From: Sordariomycetes sp. S80-01Y | Lineage: Eukaryota > Ascomycota > Sordariomycetes | Assembly: GCA_037042185.1 (NCBI GenBank) | Contig: JAXQJY010000028.1 | Location: 1,550,001-1,614,000, forward strand | Direction of reading: 5' to 3' | DNA: 64,000 nucleotides | Shown here: positions 1 to 9,683 of the stretch, piece by piece | How the letters are laid out: each line of letters opens with the position of its first letter | Numbering within the stretch: the first letter of the stretch is position 1 | The notes under the pieces: generated by a model | Databases searched by the model: none | What the model was told of the DNA's origin: nothing | Seen by the model: the letters and a program-made list of their open reading frames with translations, nothing else | Position numbers and translations under genes: made by a program

Positions 1-2660
1 ATGCACTGAACAAGAAGAGGCCGCGATGCTTGAGGCAAAGAACAACAAACGAGGGGCCAAGGTTGGGTCGACGACGATCTTCAGGTTCCAACGCCTCGCA
101 AAGGAACAAGCAGATGCAGCGGCAGGGATCACACGGCCTCGATGGTTTTTGAGAGCTTCCCCAAGCTGTCGTCGAGTGGATGCGAACCTGTGGCCGCGGG
201 GGGCAGTCTTGCCGCTGGCGTGGGCTGGTTGGGCGTGGCCGCTGATGACCGCATATGGCGTCCCCTCAGGCAGCTAAAGGAGGTAGGGAGAAGTCGGAAA
301 AGGGGGCAAGCTAAGGTCAAGGTGCTCGTGATATTTTGATGGTGATGGCGAGAAGGAGTTCGAGATCACCAGGATCCCTGACCGCCCTTCTGGGCAGAGA
401 AGTGGCTGCTGCTGCCCCCCACCCCCTTCAACACCGCACCTAATTGCACATTCAAGGTTCCAGGCTGAACTTGAAGTTCCCACTGAGGGGTTCGCTGCCA
501 CTGCCACTGCCACTGGCGGTGCCCCGCCTCGAGGGACACTCACTGGCAGTAGCGAGGGGTCACGGTTCTGCCAACTCAAACCCGACACTAGCAGCTTCAG
601 TTGCCACCACTGGCACCGCAAACGACTGACGCCTCACGCCCCAGGCTGTCAGGGTCTTCCGGAGCTCCAGTGAACGCCCAGAACAGCACCTGTACGAAAG
701 GGTCCCAGGCTGTGAGCTGCATTGCAGCTGCACCGCAGCGTGGCGGGACGACGAGCACTCATCAAGTACTCGTCGAGCGGCTATCACTGCACGACTGCCA
801 GTCCACGGCTGTGTCTGCACGTATCGCTCCGCACGTGTCGTCTTTGACTCGCAGTCACTTGCATCCCGTCTTCCACAAGGACCATCTGGGCCTGGTAGGG
901 CTCATGTTGAGACCTGTCGCTGTTCGTCCGACGCTGCCCTGCCCTCAGCCGTGCTGGACCGTGCTGGAAGCTCCGGTGACATGTGACGATGACTTCAGCT
1001 CCTGAGACTGCCCAGGCTTGCAACACAGGATGTCCCAGGAAAAGCTTGAATCACCAACGGCAGTTCTCTGACTTTCCAGAAAGGCATTCCTCCTCGCAGC
1101 ACGAAGCGTGATCCAGGCTCCGCACCCTTGACGAGGCACACAGATCCAACCTCTGCACCCGCCCTTCCGCCGGCGGTTGCGGTTGGCCACCCACCGCACC
1201 GCACCGCCCGCGCAAGCACCCAACATCCGGAGCCACTTACCGTTGCAGCCCATGCAGGTGCAGGAAAATACTCTTTCTGATTTATTATCGAATTCCTTCG
1301 ATTGTCATTCGGTACAGCGCTGGTCCAGTGATGCGTCCCCATGCGAGATTGGCGGCGCCAAACAGTCATAGTCGCGACTAACATCAACTAACACCGTCGG
1401 GCCACGCCTCACTGGCAGTCTCGGGACTTACACGAACCCACCCGCGATCATCGAGTCGAGTCTTCAGACCCAAGTCAAGTACTCGTACCAGCGGAACCCA
1501 GTTGAGCCCTCGGTCTAATAAAGTACCCGGCTCCTCGTCACGGACTTGAACGCCGCGTTCTTGAATCAAAGCTCCTCTTTTTTCCTCTCCTCATCCCCGT
1601 AGAATAATTACACTCGGCGCCTGGAGCTGGTTGCCTCAGCCTGCTCTCGTGGGAGTACGATATATATCTGAACAACCCCGGCAGCAACAGATAATCGGCG
1701 TCATCTTCAGCACCCCGATCCAGCACCCCTATTTCCTTCCAGGGTTTGCCGCCGCTGAGTCGGCCTTGGTAATCGCTCCGAAACAGCCTCCAATACAAAA
1801 AAGGTGCCACTTTAAGCGTCCCAAGTGGCGCACCCGAAGCTGCTGCTGTACGTACCGCTACCGCTACCGCCTAAGAGATTTTAAACTCTCAACTCCGCGG
1901 GCTGGACCCAACTTGACGGACAGCTAGAGAATCTTGAGGAAGAAGCCAAAACAAGACTTGGTCCGTCTCAACTCCACCAACCCTCCCCACTGCCGCGACT
2001 CCGAGTCGGGGCCTTGTACTTACGTCCGTCACAGTACCCGTAACCTTGGGCAAAGACCGAGGCCGGCAGAGGAAATTCGGAGGCCCCAAACAAGACAGAA
2101 AATTCGCTACCTACCCCTACCCACCCCTGCTCTCCTTCAGAAAGAGTAGCGCCCACCTGGCAACCTCCGACTGTCCGTGGTGGCCCGTGAGGTGGTGCAG
2201 TTTCCAGCGCCTGGTCCACTGTTCGCCTACTCGTACCCGCCAGCAGCCGCTAAGCTACCTTAGACACGCCAACCCCAAGTCTGGCAAAACCTCACGCCGC
2301 CCTCCAGAAAACGCTCGCCCGAGCATCTCTCCTTCTTCTTCCTCCTTCCCCAGGCTGCCCTGCGCGCCTGGGCTCAACAAAGCTCAGCTTCATTTTCGAA
2401 ACACTCATCTTTTCCCAACTCCTCTTCTCCCACCCCTACGAGAATGAATCTTTGATCTGTCGAACCCCCGCGTCGCAACTCTCCGACTTGGGGAAACTCG
2501 CTCGTTTCCCGTCTTGTCCCGCCACCTACCAACACCCATCCCATACGATCGCACTCGTCCAGGACCTCTCGCTGTGGTAATTACACTTTAACGAAAAGGC
2601 CTATCGACCGACACTTTACAACCTTGAAGAGACGAGTTACTCGCAATTGCAACCGTCACA
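1..2660. other. gene-free stretch upstream of the Nudix gene
   Basis: No reading frame here has a recognisable domain or a convincing splice pattern. All open frames are short, mutually overlapping and typical of GC-rich noncoding DNA. A CACTGC microsatellite lies near 495-520 and a CCGCTA one near 1850-1872. From about 2280 to the start codon at 2661 the plus strand becomes pyrimidine-rich, as is usual for fungal promoters and 5' leaders. The first 2 kb may include the far end of a gene lying outside the window, but nothing shows it. Confidence 0.5.
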
Positions 2661-3238
2661 ATGGGCGGATCAAACGGCAATGGCTCAAGTAGTCGTTCGA
2701 TGCACTCCCGGGTCGGAAGAAGCAATCAACGTGAGTCTTGCGCCTGTCCAAGTCGCTTGGCTGCCCAGAACTTTACTTTTACTTGTTCTCTTCCTGGACG
2801 GCCACTAATATCCCACCAGGCTATAACACAACTGGCGAACGCCTCGTCGCCGGTGTCGTCCCCGTCTCCCAAGATGGCAACTACGTCATGCTCATTCAGT
2901 CCACCCGCCGGAAAGGATGGGTTCTTCCCAAAGGCGGCTGGGAGTCGGACGAGACCTGCGAAGAGGCCGCCGCGCGCGAGGCCTGGGAGGAGGGGGGCAT
3001 CGTCGTGCGCATCGACTATACTCTCAACACCATCGAAGAGAAGCGCCCGGCCAAGTCCTCCAAGGAGCGCGCCAAGTACTACTTCTACCAGGCTACGGTC
3101 CTAGAAGAGTACGAGGACTGGCCCGAGAGGCATAAGAGGGAAAGGAGGTGGTTCACCTACAGCCAGGCGCTTCAGGCGCTCGAATCAAGACCGGAGTTGC
3201 AGGAGGCGCTGCAGATGGCAACGATGCACCACATCTGA
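2661..3238 (+). CDS. aps1: diphosphoinositol polyphosphate / diadenosine polyphosphate hydrolase (Nudix, Aps1-type)
   Basis: Two exons, 2661-2730 and 2820-3238, joined in frame across an 89-base intron with a CTAAT-like branch point; 162 residues. The protein carries a perfect Nudix box GX5EX7REUXEEXGU at residues 62-84 (G62, E68, R76, E77, E80, E81, G83), whose glutamates bind the catalytic Mg2+. The stretches GVVPVS and GWVLPKGGWE, the compact length and the lack of extra domains match the DIPP/Aps1 subfamily, which hydrolyses inositol pyrophosphates and Ap5A/Ap6A. Such enzymes influence polyphosphate and phosphate signalling. The first exon encodes a Ser/Gly/Asn-rich N-terminal tail. No signal peptide is visible, so a cytosolic or nuclear site is expected. 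Family assignment is firm; exact substrate preference is inferred from the family. Confidence 0.93.
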
Positions 3239-4326
3239 GGCAATCCTCTTCTCTGCTTTTCTCATTTCTTCCCTTTCCCCTTGTCTTTACATTTCCTTGA
3301 TCCGTCTGCTCTACTTTAAGCAATGGCCATGCATGAAGAGCCACGGTAAAAGGTTCTGTCTTTCCAGGTCGTCGAGCGATAGAGTCGCATCGGCAAGCAT
3401 GTCCATTTGCAGCCAACATGCCCAGCCCGCGCGGCATGACTCACGGTAGCTCCGAGGACCTCACCGCCCCAACATCGGAAGCCCATAAGCGCTACTCGTC
3501 GCTTGCTTCGGGTCGGTTGGATTTACACGAAGGCGTTCCGGAACCATGGGAGGCGGTATGACACCAACACGATAGAAAAGTCCCTTGCAAGTTCGAGACG
3601 GCGCGCTCTCGACGGGACACGTGAAGAAGGGCAACGCACAGAAGAGAGGCATTGCGGGTGACACAGGCCTATTAGTGTCGTCTCTCGTTTGCCATTACTT
3701 TGATAGAAAGATGGACATGCATGCATATTCATGCCTTCGCCCTGCTCTTCTACTGAGGACCGTCGGAAGCTGAGTGAGCCCGGAGGCTAATTGCAGCATC
3801 TTGTAGACTCTAGCACGTAAATCTCGTAGACGCAGCGCTTGACGTATTCGGCGCCGTATGTACAATAGAAATAACCACGTTTCACAGAGATCATACCATC
3901 AATCCGGCTGTGTGTTTTGTCCTGAGGCCTCAAATTGCTCGCCCTGGTTGCCCCTCATCGAGCCGCGGAAACTCAGTTGCCCCTCCATCTCACCAACTTT
4001 TTTTTGCGCATCCAACAACCGCATCTCGCATTCGCCCCCACCTCATCCTGTCCGATCCGGAGTGAAACCGTGACGTTATCGGTCACGTGGCTTTCCTTTA
4101 TCGATACGGCAGTCCACTCCCAGTGCGGCGTTGCCTTAGCCTGCAGGCCCTGGGCGACCATCGACGACGGCTCGATACTGCAAGGGCGGAACGGATGCGA
4201 CGCGGCCCAACTTTTTGCTGCCAACGACCCCAACGAACGCGACAGGATGCTCCAATGACCAGGCGCACCCCTTGAATTCGACCTCTATTTCTTCCTACCC
4301 TTTGAGCCCCTCGGGTCCACGAAGAC
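3239..4326. other. intergenic, Nudix gene to LSM1
   Basis: Holds the 3' end of the Nudix gene and the promoter of LSM1. A pyrimidine-rich tract at about 3970-4060 and scattered CT-rich bases before 4327 fit a fungal leader. No gene seen. Confidence 0.5.
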
Positions 4327-5030
4327 ATGGAGAACCTCAGCATCCAAGAGCAGCCCTCGCGGGGGCCGCCGCCGCCGCAACAACCTGGTGCAGGGCCGCA
4401 GCCACCTGCCCAGCTCCCTCCACAGATGTTCACCACTGCTGCGCAGCTGCTGGATCTGACAGACAGTATGCATTCCGTTGCGCGACCCCCAAAAGCGCGG
4501 CGATCCTGCTATGCGTTCTGGGAGAGAACAAAAGGCTGACACGAGAACGTAGAGAAGCTGATGCTTGCATTGAGAGACGGACGAAAGCTAATCGGTGTCT
4601 TGAGAAGCTGGGATCAGTTCGGTACGTCGCTCTGCACCCGTCACAGATGAGGAGCACAGTGTAAGGCGTTTTATGTGAGAGGAGCGAGGAGCTGACGGAT
4701 GGAAAAGCAAATCTCGTCCTGCAACAAACCACAGAACGCATCTTCGCAAACCTGCCGCCTGCAACGCCTGACTCCCCGCCGCGCGGTGTATACGCAGACA
4801 TACCGCACGGGATCTTCCTCGTTCGGGGCGAAAACGTCCTGCTCCTGGGTGAGATTGACCTCGACAAGGACGACTTGCCGCCGAGGGGGTACGAGCTGGG
4901 CGAGGTGGCGACGGTGAAGAAGCTAGCCGAGGAGCAGAAGAAGGACGAGAGGACAAAGGAGAAGAGGAGACACGGAAAGCTGGCGGGGCTAGGGTTCGAG
5001 GGCGAGGGGTTGGGTGATATGGTGCTTTGA
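4327..5030 (+). CDS. LSM1: U6 snRNA-associated Sm-like protein LSm1
   Basis: Three exons, 4327-4465, 4553-4621 and 4708-5030, encode 176 residues. Both introns (87 and 86 bases) have GT..AG ends and a CTGAC branch point, and all junctions keep frame. After a Pro/Gln-rich N-terminus (residues 10-33) comes an Sm fold: Sm1 is KKLMLALRDGRKLIGVLRSW (about 47-66), and Sm2 is GIFLVRGENVLLLGEID (104-120) with the RG(E)N RNA-contact motif. The charged tail rich in EEQKKDERTKEKRR is typical of LSm1. LSm1 replaces LSm8 in the cytoplasmic LSm1-7 ring, which binds oligoadenylated mRNA ends and promotes decapping with Pat1 in P-bodies. The length is within the fungal range and the assignment is secure. Confidence 0.95.
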
Positions 5031-5742
5031 GGACTGTCTGTGGACCGCGCACTGGGGCTGCCATATTGCTGGTAGCTTCGCAAGGGTAGCGGCCAGTTGA
5101 ATGTGATGCGGATGAGGGCTGGTCTCTGAAGCAGAATATTGTGAAATGCTTCGAGACCGGGAGTCTAGACGGCTCTTGAGAGGAAGAAGGGGGAATGTTC
5201 TCGCTCAGCCCTGGAGCCTACATGGATTCGGCTTGAATCGACATTGAATTTCACGCGCATTGGATCCCCGTGCCTCTCATCTGTGGCGAAACTATTTCCT
5301 GGTCAACGTTCACGAAGGTGCTCGTTGTGACAAGCGGGCTTCTCGGCCGGGACCTCCCAAGCCTCCGTACTTCGGTGGTAAGAAAATGGGGCAGTAGGCC
5401 CTGGACCAGCCTCGCTACGGTGAATGACAAAGAAGAGAAGGCCTCAAGTTGCGTTGGGACTGTTGGCAGGGCTGAGGCTCATTCTCTTGCTATTCTATAC
5501 TCATCTTATAGGGAGCCATCATTCCCTACTCAGCGTGCATCCCGTACTCAGCCGTAATCTTATACTCGGCCTCCAAAACGTAGCCAGGCTCCTAACCATA
5601 CTCAATCTCCATACCATGCCCATCCCCCAAACTATACTCAGTCTCCATACCATGCTCAGGGTGCATCCCATACTCAGCCTTCAACCCATACTCATACTCA
5701 GTCTTCATCGTACACTCAGCCTTGATCCTATCCTCAGGCTAC
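5031..5742. other. intergenic between converging LSM1 and Rix7-like genes
   Basis: Contains both 3' ends. The distal part (about 5510-5742) is a degenerate tandem repeat listed separately. No gene seen. Confidence 0.5.
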
Positions 5743-5745
5743 TCA
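5510..5745. repeat. degenerate tandem repeat of CATACTCAG-type units
   Basis: The plus strand repeats variants of CATACTCAG and CTCCATACCATGC at irregular spacing (for example near 5526, 5548, 5563, 5600, 5633, 5671, 5687 and 5709). The array abuts the stop codon of the Rix7-like gene, so it forms part of that gene's 3' flank and possibly its 3' UTR. The units are too irregular for a CRISPR and show no inverted ends. Confidence 0.7.
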
Positions 5746-7914
5746 TGCTTCCTGGTCCAATTTCTTCTTGATCCTAGCATATTCAGCTGGATTGGACACG
5801 CTTCGCTTGGTCCTTTGGAGAGCCGCCTCCCAGTCCTCCGCGATGATGCCAGCTGGGGACTCTGGATCTACCCTGACCATGTCCCTCCAGCGCTGCACAC
5901 CGATTTCAGCAGCCTTATAATAGAGGCCACTGAGGTCGGCGCCGCTGAAGCCTTCGCACCGCTTGTCCCGTGCTATACCCTCAATCAAAGCACTCTCCGC
6001 CGCCGTCGCGGCCGGTTGTCGAACGCGATAGATTGTCTGAAGGATCTGCACGCGCTCATCCTCTGTTGGCAGGTCAACGAAAACAGCTGTGCTGAGCCGC
6101 CCTGGTCGTAGCATGGCGGCATCAATCATATCGGGTCGATTCGTTGTGCCGATGATGTACACGCCGGTCCGATCGTGGACGCCGTCCATCTCGGTGAGCA
6201 GAGCAGTGACGATGCGCACGCCAGCATTGGATGCATCGTCGCGCTTCGGAGCCAAGGCATCCATCTCGTCAAAGAAGAGAATGCATGGAGTGGAGGATCG
6301 GGCTCGTTGGAATAGCTCACGGACAGCTCTCTCGGACTCTCCGACATACTTGTTGAGCAGTTCCGGACCACTCACTGCGATGAAGCTCGCCTGAGCCTCG
6401 TTGGCCACGGCTTGTGCAACAAGGGTCTTTCCGCAACCAGGGGGGCCCCATAGCAGAACGCCTGCTGATTGTCCTAGCGAGAATTTCTCGAACAGCCAAG
6501 GGTCCTTGATTGGCCCAATAATAGACAGGTCGAGTTGCCTCCGCGCTTCCACCATGGCGCCGACGTCGTCCCAAGTTACCTTGGGAATCGTACTAAATCC
6601 CTCTCTGCGACAGCAGGGCACGTGGTCCCTCAAAACGGTCTTGATCTGCTCAAGCGTTACTGTACTAACGCGAGACGATGGAGATTCTTGGCTGTCCACA
6701 TCGTCCTCCATTCGCGCGTCGTCGGTGCTCTTGACTTGGTCGAGCAGCTGGGCCCTTTCAATAACGTTATTGATATCCAGTCCAACAAAACCATGCGCCA
6801 TTTCTGCCAATTCGTGGATCTCAGAAGCTGATAGCCGCGGGTTGTCGTGCAGGAGCACCCTGAAGATATCCTCTCGCGCTTCCAGAATGGGCGTTCGGAT
6901 CTGGATGGTTTCCACGAAGACATACCCTAAGCGCAGCTCCGGATGTAATTCTGTTGGTAGAGTGCTCGTACCGATGATCATAACATGTTTGTCGTCTGGT
7001 AGCTCTCGGAACATGCGCTCTCGTTGTTGCAAAAAGAGCCTAATTGCCCTCGCAAACGGCTCACCGTGAGCGCCATTGTCGTGCCTTGGCAAGTAGAGTT
7101 CCATGTCATCGGCAAGGATGATGCTGGGTGCGAGACGTGCAGCTTCGTCAAATGCCTCGACCAGTGTCTTCTCCATGCGCTCTTGATCAAGGAAACAGTC
7201 TCGAATTGAGATGATCGGCAGCTCCAGCCTGCCGCACAGGGACTTCACTAGAGCTCGCTTCCCAACACCTCTTGGGCCTGTCAGGAGCAAGCCTTTCGCC
7301 TTTCTCTTCCCTGTCAATGTGGCGGATCTTCTGACGACCCTGTCCAGAATCGGTTCAAGTTCCGTGATGTAGGGGGCCATGCCACCTAGCGGCAAAGAAA
7401 TTGAGGGACGCTCGACGGTAAAGCGGGAGGGCCTTTGAGCTCTCCTCTTATCTCTCTCGCCGGTGTTTTCTCCGACGCCATTAGCCTGCATCTTCTCACT
7501 CTCACTCTGCCTATCCTCACGATCGTTCTGCATTTTGCGTTTCTTCTTGGGACGCCCTACTTCAGCTGTCGACGGAGGAGTCCTGACTGCAGGTCTCGTG
7601 TTCCAGTTCTTGGTGAGCTGTCGGTTCAGAAGGAACCTCTCGTCCTCGGGCTTCTTGGGCAACTCAGCTTCAGCCTGCTCGATGGCGGCCTCGGAATCCG
7701 AGTCGTGCAGTTCCTCTTTACGAAATTGCAGTACGCGGTCAATGGAGTCTTCAAGTGGACGCCTTTTTTGACGGCTGATGTGGGAATTGGAGCGTTTGAT
7801 GGCGTCGTATGCTTGGGTGATTGTTGTGAAGTGTGAGTCGGAGGACTCCTCGAGCTTGGTTATGACGGCGTAAACATCACGGTCCAGCCCCTGCCTCAAG
7901 TTTGGTCGAGGCAT
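5743..7914 (-). CDS. Rix7/NVL-like tandem AAA ATPase with a degenerate first AAA domain
   Basis: Single exon, 723 residues. The N-terminus (LRQGLDRDVYAVITKLEE, then RQKRRPLEDSIDRVL) resembles the Rix7/NVL nucleolin-binding region. The second AAA domain (about 440-680) is intact: Walker A GPPGCGKT, pore/loop LLNKYVGESERAVRELF, Walker B CILFFDEMDAL, sensor GTTNRPDMIDAAMLRPGR. Rix7 is a nuclear ATPase that strips factors such as Nsa1 from pre-60S ribosomes. The first AAA domain (about 185-390) is abnormal: Walker A reads GPRGVGKRAL (Arg replaces Thr after the Lys), Walker B reads SIILADDMEL (Asp replaces the catalytic Glu), and the usual RAGRFDREI arginine-finger segment is replaced by RLGYVFVETI. 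It may be a divergent paralogue rather than the canonical Rix7. It shares a 375-base divergent promoter with VPS20. Confidence 0.85.
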   Translation of the reverse strand: MPRPNLRQGLDRDVYAVITKLEESSDSHFTTITQAYDAIKRSNSHISRQKRRPLEDSIDRVLQFRKEELHDSDSEAAIEQAEAELPKKPEDERFLLNRQLTKNWNTRPAVRTPPSTAEVGRPKKKRKMQNDREDRQSESEKMQANGVGENTGERDKRRAQRPSRFTVERPSISLPLGGMAPYITELEPILDRVVRRSATLTGKRKAKGLLLTGPRGVGKRALVKSLCGRLELPIISIRDCFLDQERMEKTLVEAFDEAARLAPSIILADDMELYLPRHDNGAHGEPFARAIRLFLQQRERMFRELPDDKHVMIIGTSTLPTELHPELRLGYVFVETIQIRTPILEAREDIFRVLLHDNPRLSASEIHELAEMAHGFVGLDINNVIERAQLLDQVKSTDDARMEDDVDSQESPSSRVSTVTLEQIKTVLRDHVPCCRREGFSTIPKVTWDDVGAMVEARRQLDLSIIGPIKDPWLFEKFSLGQSAGVLLWGPPGCGKTLVAQAVANEAQASFIAVSGPELLNKYVGESERAVRELFQRARSSTPCILFFDEMDALAPKRDDASNAGVRIVTALLTEMDGVHDRTGVYIIGTTNRPDMIDAAMLRPGRLSTAVFVDLPTEDERVQILQTIYRVRQPAATAAESALIEGIARDKRCEGFSGADLSGLYYKAAEIGVQRWRDMVRVDPESPAGIIAEDWEAALQRTKRSVSNPAEYARIKKKLDQEA

Positions 7915-8289
7915 TTTTGACGAGGGCAGGCGATGGCCTCGCGAGAGGAATGTTGTATGAAAGTCGCAGTTGCGAGAGGCGGATGTGGCAGCAGCATCTA
8001 AGATGGTTTTTTTTTCTGCCTTTGGTGAGTAGCGACGTTGCCCAAAAAGTTAGCGAGCTCGAAGCGAACTACCAATCACTTCAGTCTGTCAGGACCTGCG
8101 CCCCGCCAGGACCGTCTAATCGATAAGTGCGGCCTGGCCCGAGAGCCATGACGATTGTCAACGAACCGACCACCGCCCGCCGTGACTGCGACAAGCATCA
8201 CCTCCAACTTCCTTTACCACAGATAAGGTACCTACCTTGCCTTGAGAGTACACGCACTGCGGCAACTGCAGCATACCGCACATTCCATC
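7915..8289. promoter_or_regulatory. divergent promoter region, Rix7-like gene and VPS20
   Basis: 375 bases separate the two start codons, so both promoters and 5' leaders must lie here. An 8-T run occurs near 8008. No clear TATA box or factor site could be assigned. Confidence 0.5.
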
Positions 8290-8959
8290 ATGGGTGCAAA
8301 CGGAAGCAAAGTCACTGCGCAGGATCAGTACGCCTCCCTCGCGTCATTCTCACGTGCCCGCAACCCGCTGACCCCAAAACAGGGCGATCCTCGATATGAA
8401 GAACCAGCGCGACAAGCTACACCAGTACCAGCGAAAGATTACAGTCCTCACCGACAGGGAAACCGAGATCGCGAGACAGATGCTAGCAAAGGGTGATAAG
8501 AAGCGGGCGTTAATAGCGCTGAGGAAGAAGAAGTACCAGGAAACTCTGCTAGCCCAGACAGATGCGCAATTGGAACAGCTGGAAAAGCTCACGTCCAAGG
8601 TGGAGTTCGCGCAAATACAAAAAGATGTGGTTTTTGGTTTGGAACAGGGTACCAAAGTGCTTCAGCAGATCCATACTGAGATGGGCGGTATCGATCGCGT
8701 GGAGAAGCTGATGGGCGAGACGGCGGACGCGGTTGCGTACCAGCAAGAAGTCAGCGAGATGCTAGGCGGACGACTTACGGCGCAAGACGATGAGGAGGTT
8801 GATGAGGAGCTCGAGGCGCTGGAAGCAGAAATGGCTAGCAGGAACAAGGCGCAGGCCCCCGAGCTACCTAGCGTGCCGAGTGCGAAGCTGCCAGAGCAAA
8901 GAGAGGCAGCGTCAGAACCGGAACCCAGACGAGAAGAACAGCCCATGTTGGCATCCTGA
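8290..8959 (+). CDS. VPS20: ESCRT-III subunit Vps20/CHMP6
   Basis: Two exons, 8290-8327 and 8383-8959, joined across a 55-base intron; 204 residues. The N-terminus MGANGSK is a good N-myristoylation signal, as known for Vps20, and explains why the tiny first exon matters. The rest is a Snf7-like coiled-coil: a basic N-terminal half (DKLHQYQRKITVLTDRE, then KGDKKRALIALRKKKYQE) and an acidic C-terminal half (DEEVDEELEALEAEM). This matches ESCRT-III charge polarity. Vps20 binds ESCRT-II on endosomes and nucleates Snf7 filaments for multivesicular-body sorting. The last 45 residues are Pro/Glu-rich, where a MIM for Vps4 is expected. Assignment is strong. Confidence 0.93.
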
Positions 8960-9683
8960 GGCGCTCATCTGCTCCCTTTGCATATTCGAAGAGCGATGGG
9001 ATTCGGAAATCGGGTCAAGCATTCGGCGGGCATTGTTACAATTGATTTTTTCTTAGCGATGCTGGTGTTTGAATCTCAAATCGCATTGAAGACCATCGCT
9101 TTCAGGGGCAGAACCCACCAACGTGATGGTAGGCAGATGTAATAGAGTTGACGAGGTGAAAGCTTGGCAGTCAAAACAAGCTCGAGCCCCGGAATGGTTT
9201 GAATCGCCATTGAGAATAGGCTGCTCAATCGAAAGATCGGGGAATGATGTCTTTTCGAAGATCGTGGGGGGCCCGTCGCGTTGCTAAATGAGGTGCAGCA
9301 ATCTGCAAGGGCTGAGGCGCGCGGTTGGGCCGTGGCGGAGCTGGAATTGCATGGCATAGGTTTTCCGTCGGCTGGGGGGGCCGCGTCGACCTCCTGAATC
9401 CAGCCTCCTCAAGTTCGAGTTTCCGCGACCCGCGACCCGCGACCGACGACATTCTCCTCTCGAAACGACTCGAAACGATCGGATTCTTGACTTCCAAAAA
9501 GGCTTAAATTTGCCTTGCTCGCATTTCCCGCGAACAATTGTCTAGCGCCAGACACGCTGAGACCTTTCGCGATCGACTCGCGCCGAATCGCACGGCCTCG
9601 CGGCCGCGTCTCCTTTGTCCAGTGGATTGATGATAACGGCCTGAAAATAACGACTACGGAGTTGAAGACGACTGCTGGGCAAC
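8960..9683. other. intergenic, VPS20 to Uds1-domain gene
   Basis: 3' end of VPS20 and promoter/leader of the next gene. No additional reading frame with a recognisable domain. Confidence 0.5.

Noticed and set aside
4430-5083. 217-codon minus frame over LSM1
   Set aside because: Ser/Pro-rich, antisense to well-spliced LSM1 exons.
5510-5745. Possible CRISPR-like or transposon repeat
   Set aside because: Units vary in length and sequence, have no regular spacers or terminal inverted repeats, and the organism is a fungus.
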